From positions 868,001-932,000 of the forward strand of contig NZ_CP027774.1 of assembly GCF_003019815.1 (NCBI RefSeq): DNA of 64,000 bases. Reading direction: 5' to 3'. The position numbers were made by a program, and so were the translations under genes. This stretch comes from Variovorax sp. PMC12 (lineage in GTDB: Bacteria > Pseudomonadota > Gammaproteobacteria > Burkholderiales > Burkholderiaceae_C). Numbering within the stretch: position 1 is the stretch's first letter; every line of letters starts with the position of its first letter. Of this stretch, positions 18,616 to 30,600 are shown in pieces. The notes below the pieces were generated by a model. The model was not told where the DNA came from and did no database searches. It worked only from the letters and a program-made list of their open reading frames with translations.

Positions 18616-18652
18616 AAGAAGAAGGGCCTCCGCGCGGGAGGCCCTTCTTCTT
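18616..18652 (-). terminator. Strong hairpin terminator between tpsA and tpsB
   Basis: A perfect 16-bp stem (AAGAAGAAGGGCCTCC with its complement) around a five-base loop GCGCG. The outer stem is A/G on one side and T/C on the other, giving a pyrimidine-rich run after the GC core on either strand. It lies 26 bp past the tpsA stop codon and before the tpsB promoter motif, so tpsA and tpsB are probably separate transcripts. Confidence 0.85.
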
Positions 18653-18677
18653 TCGGATGACGCGCGAGGTCAGTCGT

Positions 18678-21600
18678 TCATTGCTTCAGGCCGCGCTGCT
18701 CGCGCGGCGTCAGCGACTGCATCTGCGCTGTGGTGAGCGCGCCGGCACCAAGCACCTGCACCACGCCCTTGGGATCGTAGGCCGCGCCACTGTGCTCGCG
18801 CCGCGTGCCGCTGTCGCTGCTGCCCGCATCGCCCGCGCCTTCGTTGCCGAAGCCGAGCACGCGCACCGTGAACACCGACGGCAGCGCCTGACGCTGCGCC
18901 GCGCGGTCGCGCTGCACCGCGTCCTGCGCGGCGGTGGCCGCCTGCGACGCCGCGGCGCTGGCGTTGGTGAGCGCGCCGACGTTCACCGCCGCGATCACCG
19001 GAATGCCCACCGACTGACCCTTCACCTGGATATTTTCCGCATTCACCACGCGCAGCGCCGCCAGATTCACGTTGCCCGACACGCGGATGCCGGCCTCACC
19101 TGCGTCGCTGGTGCCCAGCGGTGCGATCAGGTCAATGTCGCCTGGCGGCACTTCGGGTAGCGGGTTGAGCGTGGCGATGCCCGCGCCGGTGTTGGGCGCG
19201 GTCGGCGACAGGCTCACCAAGCCCACGTCGTCGTAGGCGCGCCGCTGCGGCGTGTACACCACGGTCGACTTGGAGCCCCGGCCCGCGTTGATGTCGCCCT
19301 GGGCCGACCAAGCAAGGATGTTGCCGCCGAAGGTGGTGAAGATGCGGCTTTGGCCCAGGAGGATGCTGCCGTTCGAGAAGATCTCGATCTCGCCCGCGCC
19401 CTGCGTGAGCACGCCCGAGCCTTCGCCCGGCACGAAACCGCCGTCCACGCCGACCAGCGTGCGCCCGCCCGGCACCATGAGGCGGATGTCGCCGCCGAAG
19501 TCGGTGTGGATGCCCGCGTCCTGCACCTCGTAATGCGGCACGTCGTAGCCCGGGCTGCCGATGGCGATCCACTCAGCCTTGGTGAGGTACTTCACGCCGG
19601 GCTTGGGCCGCGTCGTCGGGATGCCGTTGACCACGGTCTCGTAGTACAGCGCGCTGCTGAACATGGTCAGGTCGCCCTGGCGCTCGATCGCCTTGCCCTG
19701 CGCGTCGTGCGTGGGGAACAGCGTGGCGATGGCTTCGCGCCCGCGCAGATAGCTGCCCTCTCGCGGGCCGCCCGCGGCGTTGTACTCGCGGCCCGCGGCC
19801 TTGAGCTCGGCGTAATACACGGGCCGCAGGAAGGCGCGCTGCTGCTCGGCCGGCAGCGCAGCGAAGAAGGCGCGCGCATCCGTGGACGCGGCGTCGAAGC
19901 GCAGGCCCAGGCCGTTGCGCTTGCCGTCGCCGAAGCGCTCTTCCAACCAGTTGACCAGATGCAGCTGGCTGGTCAGACCGTACTCGCGCTGCAGGTCGCG
20001 GTTCGGCGCACCGCCGCTGGCACCGCCCGCCGACTGCTGGTAGGCACTGTCGATCTCGGCCTGCTTGCTCGCGAGGTAGGCCGGCGCGCCGGCCTCGTCA
20101 CCGCCGTAACCGAATTGCGCCTGCAACCAGCGCGCCAGCGTGAGCCGGTCGCCATACACCACCACGGCCTTGCCCGGTTGATCGGCCAGCGGCTGACCGG
20201 CGGCAGCGAGGTTGGCCGGATCGAGGTAGCGGGCGGCAAAGGCCGAAAAGTCAGGCCCGTTGCGCCCCACGCCTGCGGCCACCGCGATGCCCGCGCCGCT
20301 GCTGCGATCGCCAGGCTTGATGTTCGCGACCGCGCCGATGCTCTTGAGCTCGCCCTTGTCGGCCATGTACACGTCGCGCCCCGCGGTCACTTCGAGCAGG
20401 CCGGGGCCCGCCACGTAGAAGCTGCTGTAGCGCACGTCGCGCCCGGCGGACACCACGGACACGTCGTCGGGGTTGTTGTGCACGATCAGGTTGCCGCGCG
20501 CGCTGCCGGACTCCATCGCGATGGGCTTGAGCGGCGCGCTCGCATCGGCGCGGTTGACCTGCGTGGTCCATCCGAGCGCTTCGACGGGCGCCATCTCGTA
20601 CTCGCCCAGGCCGGTGCCCGAATTGACGATGTCGCGTCCCGCGCGCAGCGCCACCGGCCCGCCGCCTTCGTACCAGGTGGGCAGTGCGCCGGGAATGCCG
20701 CCGTTGCTGCCCGCGCCGCGGTACACGATGGCGCCGGTGCGCACGCCGATCACGTCGCCCTCCACCGCATAGAAACGCGCCGGCTGCTGGCCCGGCACGC
20801 TGTCGCCCGAAGCGCTCGGCGACTCGAGGCTGAACAGCGGATACCGCTGGTTGCCCTCGCCTGGCCTGTAGGTATCGAGGAAGACGCTGGGTGCCAGTGC
20901 GTCGGGGCTGACGTTGCTGAGCTTGCGCGGGCCGAACCAGGTGCGCTCCAGGCTGCCGCTGAAGCCCGGGTTGAACGGTGTCGGCAAGCCGGCAGGGTCG
21001 GCGCCCGACTGCGTGAACGCGTAACCGCCCGCATAGATCGAATCGCCCGCCATCAGCTCCAGCTGGCCCGCGCCCGCATGGGTGAACTGCGGCCCCACGG
21101 GCGAAGGCGCCAGCATGACGCCGACTGGCGACTGCACGGCCTTGTTGCTGCCGTCGACGGCGCCGCTGATCGAGTTGCCGTAGTACAGGCTGCCGCTGGC
21201 CGCGACCGCGCGGAACATCGAAGGCACCATGTAGCGGCCGTCCGTGGCCTGGCCGTCGGCGCGACTGCGTTCGCCGACGATGGCGGTCGACGGCGCAAGG
21301 TTGCCGCCGGCGCTGAACAAGTCGATGCCGCTGGCCGGGGTCCACAGCGAGAACCAGCTGAAGCCCTCGCCCGCGCGCTGCACGCCCTCGCCCACGAACG
21401 GCGTACCGTTGTTGACCTGCGCAACCCGGCCCGGGTCACCCACGCTGCCGAGCACGAGGTCGCCGCGCGCATCGATGCGCACGGCCGCGTCGCCGGGCAC
21501 CAGCAAGGGCCCGCCACCCGCGATGGACGAAGTGGCGGTGTAGACCTGGTAGGCGCGCGACTCCTCGGGGTCGGCGCGGTCGAAACGCAGCTCGATGCCG

Positions 21601-24600
21601 CCGACCGCGCCGGCCTGCACGCGCAGCGCGCCGCGCAGGTTGACGAAGGTGCTGTTGAGGTCGGGGCGGGCGCCCTGGTAAATGGTCTGAGGCGTGGGGT
21701 CGTTGGTGTTCGGGAACGAGCGTAGCTCGGCCACCGGGTTGAGCCGGCCGCCGATGCGCACGTCGAGGTCACCGCCGCCGGCCAGGGTCAGCTGCTGCCC
21801 GTCTGCCGACACGCGGCCGGTGCCGCCCACCACCAGGTTCAGGCCGGTGCTGCGTGACACGAAGCTGCCGGCCAGGTCCATGCGCCGGGTCAGCATGCCG
21901 GCGTCGCCGCCCGCCTCCAGCACGAGGTTGCCGCCGCCGAGCGTGCCGATGCCGGTGAAGCCCGTCATGAACGGCGCCGTGCCGAACAGGTCGTAGGCGC
22001 TGCTCGGGCCGGACACATAGCTGCCGAAGTTGATCCACCACGCGGTGGGCACGCCCTCGCTGCCGGACACCGCGCTGCCGGTGCCCTGGCGCCACAGCCA
22101 GTTGCCGACGTCGGCGCTCGCAGGCATGGGCCTGATGTTGCCGATGGCATCGTTGCGGAACTGGCTGCCTCGCTGACCGATCAGGTCGCCGCGCACGTCG
22201 CCCTGCGCGCGCACCAGCACATTGCCGCCGTGCTCCGGGTACCAGGCGCGGTACAGGCTCTGTGCGCCGCCGTCGACGAAGGGCTCGTAGGCCGCGCCGT
22301 CGGCGCCGAGCACCGTGCCGTCGATCCGGGAGCGCGGCAGGTTGTAGGCCGCGGCAACGCCACGGGCCTGCGTGCCGGCGGTGTACACCCCGTACGGCGA
22401 GCTCATGGTGAAGTCGCCGCCCGAAAGCAGGTCGAGGTCGCCGGTGCCGGTGCGCAGCACGCTGAAGAGCTGCTGCGTGGCCGGCACCGGCACGGTCTTG
22501 GGCATCGACCCGAGGGGCGCCCAGGTCACGAGATTGCCCAGGCCCATGTCGTTGAGGGCCCACAACGCGTCTTCGCCGCCCCAGTCGTCGGGGTTGGCGA
22601 GCGTGCCAGGCGCGGCGCCGATCTGGTTGAGCGAGTCGCCCATCCAGTAGTACTGGCCCGCAACGCCCGCTACCGGCGCCTGCAGCGCCAGGCCGCTGCC
22701 CATGCCGTAGTGCGTGTCGGCCATCAGCAACTGGCCCTGGAAGCTGCCTGCGCGGCGCGGGCGCAGCGCGCGGCTGTCGGCGGCCTGCGTGTCGGCGCCG
22801 GCCACCAGCCGCATCGACCACGACTGCGAGCCCTCGGCCAGCATCGGCGCCAGGGCGAGGTTGCGCCCCTGGTTGCCGTTGGCGTCGGCCGGGCGAAGGT
22901 TCACGAAGACCGCGTCGTCGGGCAGCTTGACCAGTGTTTCGGCCGGCACCACGGCGCCCTTGGCCAGCTTGAGCGAGCCGGCCAGGATCACGCCGTTGGC
23001 GGGAACGTCGGGCAGGCCGTCGCCGTTGTAGTCGGGGCTGGGTGTATCGTTGACCGCGCCGACCGGGAACGGCAGCGGCACGCCGGCCGGCCAGGTCATG
23101 GCCGCCACGCGCGCATCGCCCGGCAGGCGGTTGCCGGCGTCGAGCTTCATGCCGGCACGCAGTGTGACGGCCTGCGCCAGCACTGTGCCGGCCGCGTGCA
23201 GCACGTTGCCCGCCGCATCGCGCACCGCGCCGCCGAGCACCGTGCCCGCGGGCAGCACGAAGTCGTCGGAGAGCGTGGCGGCAGCCGCCAGCACGGTGCC
23301 TGCACGCAGGCTCATGGCCTGCATCGGCAAGGCGTAGTTGAGCGTGCGGCCCGACTGGAAGAACGTGCCCTCGGCCAGTTCGGCCATGCCGCCGTGCGGC
23401 ACGACCACGTCGCCGCCCCACGGCACGCGGCCCCTGACGAGCACCCAGCCGTTGTCGCTCGGCGTGGGCTGCAGCACGGAGGTGTCGAAGCCGTCGGCGA
23501 TGCTGCCGTACACGTTCAGGTTGCCGCCCGCGCGCAGCACCAGTGCGCCGGACTCGCCCGAGCCGTAGGTGCCGGTCTGCTGCGTGCGCGGGTTGACGCT
23601 CGCATAGCGGTAGCCCGACAGGTCGATGTCGCCGTCGACGTGCAGGTCGCCGTCGGGCGTGGCGCTGACCACGGCCACGCCGGGGCGCAAATGGAAGGCG
23701 TCGCCGTAGGCGCGCAGGCCCGCCAGGCGGTTGTTCACGAGGTCGCCGTTGGCCAGCACGTTGCCCATGAAGGCAACGCTGTCCGCATGCTTGGCGTCCA
23801 GGTAGGCCTGGTCCACCACCTGGTAGGGGCGCCCGTCGGCCGCGGCGTCGGTGCCGACGGCGGCGTCCTTGTAGGTCCAGAAGCCGTTCACGGTGACGTT
23901 GCGCGCACCGTCGATGCGCACCTGCCCGCTCGCGTCGATGGCAATGTCGTTGCCGCGCGCGCCACCCAGGCGCTGCGCACTGAGCTCCACCGTGCCCAGC
24001 GATTGCGCCGCGCCGTCGGTGCCCGCGCGCACGTCCATGCGCGCGCCGTTCTCCAGCACCAAGCGCCCGCTTCCCGCGTCGATCTCGATGACGGCGCGGT
24101 TGGGCGCCTCGATCGGCTGGCCGTAGCTGTCCACGCGCAGCACGCGGCTGTGGGCGTCGAGCACGGCCGCGCCGCCGATGGTCACGCCGTCGCGCGCGGC
24201 CAGGCGGATGCTGCCCGCCTGCTCGTCGCTGGCGTCGATCGTTCCGTTGACGGCCAGCCGGCCGCCGTCGACCGACACGCTGACTTCGCGCGCCTTGAGT
24301 TCGTCGCCCACCGCAAGGTCGCCCTGCTTGAACTGGAAACTGCGGCTGCCGAAGACGCCGCCTTCGGTGAGGCGGCGGTTCAGGCCCACGAAGTCGTCGA
24401 TGTGCTGGCCGCGGATGTCGGCGCCGCCGGCCGCGTACGGCACCCGCGTGCCGCCCGCGTCGTAGCCGCCGCTGCTCGCGCCCGCGATGGCGCCGTTCAG
24501 CGCGACCGTGCCGGCGCCTTCGCCCAGCGCCAGCACCGTGAGCTTGCCAGCGCGGTTCTGCTCGGCCGAGATGTCGATGCGCGAGCCGGCCGACTGGCGC

Positions 24601-27600
24601 ACGTCGCCGGCGCGGCTTTCGAGCACCACGTCGCCGCCCCAGCTGTACTTGGGCACGTCGAAGAAGTCGATGCGGCGGCCCGCGAGGTCGAGCTGCGCGC
24701 CGTCGTCCAGCCGCAGGTGGCGTCCGGCCGAGGCCGTGAGCTTGCCGCTGGGCAGCGCGATGCGGCTGGCCAGCGTGAGGTTGCCGCCGGCGTCCAAGCC
24801 GATTTCGGCGCCGAGCGCCTGGGCCAGCGCCTGGCCCGAGAGCGCGGGCGCCACCGCGCCCGCCGGGGCGCCCAGCACGATGTCGCCGCCCGCCTTGAGC
24901 TTGTTGACCGAGCCGGCCTGGCCGGTGAGCAGCGGTGTCTGGATGCGCAGGTTGCCGCCGGTGAACGCGTAGCCTTTCAGCGCGTCGTCCCACGCGCCCT
25001 GCGACTGGTAGACCGACAGCGACCCGGTGTGGTTGGCCGTGATGCGCTCGCTGGCGTTGAGCGCCACCTCGCCGAAACCGAGCACCAGCCGGTCCATGCC
25101 GTGCAGGGTGTCGGGCCGGCTGCCGGGGCCGTAGCCGAACTCGATCTGGTTGGCGTCGATCTGCAGGCGGCCACTGCCGCTGCCCGCCCCGCCCGCGGCC
25201 ACCAGGCCCGGCGACGTGGCGGCGCCGTTCCACACCAGGATGCCGGTGTGGATGCGCGCGAGCGCATCCGCACCGCCCGCGCCGTAGATGGCCGGCGTGC
25301 CGAGCACCAGCCGCTCGAGCGACGAGCGGCCGGTGGCGGGGTCGATGGTCGAGAGCTCGACCGAGTCGTGGAAGTTGACGGCGTCGCGCGCGGTCAGCAC
25401 GAGGTTCTCCAGCGCGGGCGCGCCGCTCGAGGGGTCGCCGCGCAGCAGCCGGTCCAGGATGCCCTGGTTCAGCGTGAGGCCCGGCGGCAGGGCGTTGCGC
25501 GCGGCGGCGGCGGCCAGCGCGGCCTCGCTGCCGACGTTGATGCCACCCACCGACAGCACGAGGTTGCGCGTGCCGTAGCGCGAGGCGTCGCGCAGTTCGA
25601 AGCTCTGGTCGGTCGAGGCCGCGATGGTGCCCTCGGAGTAGAGCTGCGTGATGCCATGGCACAGCGAGCCGCTCGCGCAGCCACCGATGTCGATGCGGCC
25701 GGCGCCGGCGTCGGGCGAATTGCTGAAGCCCGGCGCCAACAGGTCGAGCCAGCCGTTGGACACCGCCAGCACGCTGGATGTGCCCGGCGCGTAGACGAAG
25801 CCGTCGCGCGAGTCCCAGGCCGCGCGGCCGCGGCCCAGCGTGTTGATGCCCGCGCCCTGCTCGATCACGATGCCGCCGGCCTTGGTGTTGGTGACGAAGA
25901 AGACTTCGCCGGCACGCAGCACGGCGCCTTCGCGCAGCACGATGTCGGCCGCGCCGGTGAGGAAGCTCGCGATGTTGGCGCGCTGCGAGGTGCCCGTGTA
26001 GTCCACGTAGCTCACGCTCGGCAGCCCGCCGATGCCCAGCCGCGGCGCGGCGATGGCGTTGAGCGCGCCGGCATGGACCGAGACGCCCTTGAAGTCCGGC
26101 GTGGGCGCGGCGCCATCGGCCAGCACTTCGTAGCGCTTGCCGTAACCGCCGACCAGCAGCGCGCTGCCGCCGAAGCCGCCCGCACCCGGCGTGTAGTCGA
26201 CCTGGCCGGCAAAGCGCAGCGCCGGGGCGTCGCTGGTCGCGCCGGCACTGGCAGGCGCGGCCAGGTCCAGGCGCAGCATCTTGGCATCGCGCTCCAGCAG
26301 CGGGCGCGGCACGCCGTCGCGCTGTGCCCGCGCGATCGCGAAGTCGGCGTAGGAGGTCTCGTTGTACTGGGAGTAGCTGCGCAGCGTGTCGGCCGGCGTC
26401 ACGAACACCTGCGTGGGCAGCGTGTCGCGGATGGCGGTGTTGGCCGTGCCGAGCTGCGCCGCGGCGGCGTAGGAGCCGTTGCGCATGGGCACCGTCACGC
26501 CCGAGGGCGGCAGGTTCGGCGCCAAGCCGTTGAGCTCGACGCGGAACGCGCCGGGCAGCAGCGCGAAGGTCGAGGGCAGCAGCGTGTAGGTGCCGGCGGG
26601 CAGGCCGGGCACGCCTGCGGCGACGGTGATCTGGCGGCCCAGCGCGGGGTCGCCCGCGCCATGCTCGGCGACCAGCGGCGCATAACCGGCCTGCGCCCCC
26701 GGGACGATGGCGTACACCGGGTTGGTGGCCAGGCCAGGCAGGGTGAAGGTGCCGCGCGCGGTGGTCTGCACCAGCGGGTTCATGCGCGCGTCGGTCGAGC
26801 CGCCGCGCCCTGCGAGAAACGCCGCACCGGTGAGCTCGCCGCCGCCGCTCAGGTCGAGCACGGCGCCTTCGCGCACGCTCACCGCGTGCGCGGCCAGCGT
26901 GACCGAGGGGTCGTTGCCCACGCCCTTCCACACCACGTCCTTGCCATCGTGCATGTAGCTCAGGCCGTCGAGCGTGCCGCCATAAGGCATCGTGAGGCCG
27001 TTGGCACTGACCGAGGTGACGCTGCCGGGCAGCAGGTTGACCTCGCCGGTGAGCGAGCTTCCCCCGATCGCGCCCAGCGTGATCTCGCCCAGCGGCGCAC
27101 GCACCACGCCGCCCTGGTTCACGGTGGCCGCGGCGAACCTCAGGCTGCCGAACACCGAGTAAGGCTGCGCGGGTAGCGGTGCCGAGGGATCGATGCGCTC
27201 GATGGTCAGGCTGCGCGCCGGATCGAACTCGCGAACCAGCGTGCCGTATGCATCGACCCCGCCGCGCTCGCCCACGAAGAAGCTGCCGCTGTCGTTCATT
27301 GCGGGGTAGATCTGCGAAGCCGCCAGCGTCAGGTTGCCGGGCGTGTAGAAGGTGGCCGCCTGCGACAGGCGAACGTCGCCGCCGCTTCGCATCGCGATCT
27401 GGTCGAAGGCCTTGCGTTCGACCACCAGCGGCTCGGCCGCGTTCTGGACGATGGTGCCGCGCGCGCCGGTGTTGACCACCCCGACGATGTCGATCAGCTG
27501 CGCGTCCAGCGACAGGCGCGAGCCTTCGGCCACCAGCGGCAGGCCGAGCGCGCCGCCGCCGGTGCCACCGTTCTTCGAGCCGCGCACCGGGTTCGGCATG

Positions 27601-30600
27601 ATGTAGTTGTCGGCCTGCGTGCGCGTGCTGCCGGCCAGGCGGATGTAAGGCGCGGCCAGGTTGACCTGCGCGCCGGGAGCGGCGCCTTCGGCCAAGTCGA
27701 TCGCGCTGGCCGTCAGGCGCAGGCTCTGGCCCAGGCGCAGGTCGATGTTGCCGTCGAAGCTCGCGAGGCCGTTGGCCATCAGCGAGAGGTTGTCAAAGCC
27801 GCCCGCGGCGATGCGGTCCACGCCGATGCGGGCGTGGCCGTAGGCCAGCGCTGCCTCGCGCTCGCCCGCCTTCAGGCCGGCCGAAAGACCGCTGTCGCCT
27901 TGCGACTGCGCCAGCACCAGCTCGCGCGGCACGCGCACCGCGTCGTCGACGTTGATGCCCTTCAGGTCCTGGCTGCCGACCACGCCGTAGTTGGGCGTCT
28001 CCAGGCTCAGCGCCAGCGTGCCGCCGGCCGCACCCGCGCCGCCGGCGGCCGCGCGCAGGCTCCCGTCCAGGAACATGCCGCGGTACGAGGCCAGTGAGAT
28101 CACCCCGCCGTCGCTGGTCACCTCCACCGTGCCGCGCCCCGGCAGGTCCAGCCGCGCCGCGGCACCCGATGCATCGAGCCGCGCGCCGGGCCGCAGCACC
28201 ACGAAGGCGTCGGCCGCGTCCACCAGGCGCGCGTCGGCGCTGTAGGCCGCGCCGATCTCGATGCGTCCGCCCTTGCCCACCCGGCCGTACACGCGGCCCT
28301 TCGAGTCGACCGCAGTGTCGGCGCGGCCGGCGGCGTCGAGCACCGCGTGGTCGCCGATCCAGATCGAGGTGGCATTGGCCGCGCCGGACGGCCGGTTCAC
28401 GTCGTTGCCAGTGCCAAAGGCGCCCGGCAGCACGCCGATGCGGCCGCCCCATGCGTTGAGCGTGCCGTCGATGGTGATCTGCCCGTTGCCCGTGAGCGTG
28501 AGCGCGCGGCCCGGATCGACCGAGATTGCACTGCCCTGGCCCACCGCCAATGGCGCCTGGCTGTAGACAGAGCCCGCGTTCAGCGCCAGATCGGCGCCGG
28601 CGCGCTGCGTGAGCACGCCCTTGAGCGGATCTTCCTGCCACAGCGGCGGCAGCCAGCGCTGCAGCACCGCCGATGGATCGGCGCCGGTGGCCGTGGCGCG
28701 CGCCGCGGCCACGTCGGCGCGCAGCACGGGCATGGCCACGTCGATCCGCGCGCCGCCGGCCACCTGCACGCCCTGCTGGGCGCTCACGCTGTAGCGCGAG
28801 AAGCCGCTTTGGAAAAGGCCGTCGTCGAGCACCAGCAGCGGCTTGACCGCCACGTCGACCGGGAGCCGGTTGCCGGCCATCAGCAGCGCGCCCGCGCCCA
28901 GCACCACATCGCGCGCGAACGGCGTGCCCGCAGCCACGGTGGCGGTGTAGTCGGGCACCGGCATGCCGTTGGGGAACGCGGCGGCGGGCACCACGTAGCC
29001 CGGCGCCATCTTGCCGGAGATGTTGACCAGCTCGGTGCCTGCAGGCACCGTGCCGCCGCTCGTGTAGATGTTGCCGGCCTTGCTGTAGACGACCACGTAC
29101 TCCCAGGCCACGGTCGCGGCGGGCACCACCCAGTCGGCGGGCAGCGTGTAGGCGCGGGTGGGCGAGAACACCGGCATGACCTTCAGCGCCTCGCCCGGCG
29201 CGACGGTGTTCGCGACGTAGCTGAAGTCCTGCGGCAGCACGGTGCCCGCGGGAATGGTGAAGGCTTGCGCCAGCGTGAGGTGCACCGGCACCGCTTCGCC
29301 CGCCGACAGCCGGCCCGGGTTGGCGAGCACGCCGCCGCCGATGGCCACGCCGATGCCGGTGTCGATGCTCAGCGTGCCGCCACCCTTGACGCCGTGGCCG
29401 CGCAGCTCGCCGTCGAGCAGCAGCGCGCCTGCGCCGCGGCCGGTGGCGTCGTACTGGTTCGACTTGAGCGTGATGTCACCGCCGCGCCCGCCCTGCAGCG
29501 ACGCATCTGCCATCATGGCGGCGCCCGAGGAGGTGTCGATCACCGTGCCGGCGTGCAGCCGCACGTCGCCCGTGCTGCTGATGGAAACGCTGCCGCCGTT
29601 CACGTACGGCAGGCCACCGATGTCGGCGGCGTTGCTGCGCAGGTTGGTCCAGAGGCCGCGCGTATCGAGCACCACGCCGCCGGCCACGTCCACGCCCGGC
29701 GTGTAGCCCTTGGGCGGCTCGGCGGCAATCGGCTGGTCGAGCCAGCTGGTCGTGCTGCCGGACTGCAGCCGCCCGACCATGTTGCCCAGCGCGATGCTGC
29801 CGCCGCGCGCAGTGAGGTTCGCCTTGACGTCGACCTGCGTCGCGTGCAGCGCGATGCTCCCGCCGCTGCCCACCGCCACGTCGGCGTCGACCGTGATGCC
29901 GCCGGTGGCATAGGCCTTGAAGCCGCCGAGCGCCAGGCCGTTGAGCCAGCCGGCGTCGATCTTCAGCTTGCCGTTCAGTTCGTCGGGCAGCGCGTCTTCC
30001 AGCCGCAGGCTGTTGGCGATGCGCGGCGCCGCGCCGATGTCGATGCGTTCGGCCGCGGCCTGCGGGCTGTCCCGCAGCATGCCGGTGCCGGTGTCGAACA
30101 CCGGGCGCAGCTGGCCGATGACGAGCTGGCCCGCGCGCGGTGCCGCCGTCTGCAACTGCCGGTAGCCGTCGAGCGCCGCGTCGGGCGCATTGCGCTGGCG
30201 GTCGCCCTGGAACACGGTGGCCTCGACGTCGCCTTCCAGCACCGCCGACGTCGTGCCCACGATCACGCGGCCCGCATCGCGGCCCACGGTGTAGCCGTTC
30301 TCCAGCAGCTCGCGCGCGCCGATCAACGGGTTGTAGAAGAACTCGGTGGTGTTCTTGCCCCAGCGCGCGTGCGGGTTTTCGAAGCCACGGTACACACCGG
30401 TGTAGAGCATGTCGCCGGGCGCGTTCGACAGGTTGTAGAGCCGGCCGTCCTTGCCCATGAGCCAGCTCTGCTTGAGCATGCCGGTCTGCACGTCGAGCGA
30501 GCCGCCCGACACGTTGATGGCCGAGCCGGCGCGTGTCACGAGCTCGCCGCCGCCGAAGGCCACGGTGCCGCCGGACGCGGCCCACTCGCCGATGCCGTGG

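Noticed and set aside
21469..22210. RGD motifs in TpsA (DARGDLVLG, DVRGDLIG) as integrin-binding sites
   Set aside because: Arg-Gly-Asp arises easily in Gly/Asp-rich beta-helix repeats; no evidence for exposure or conservation.
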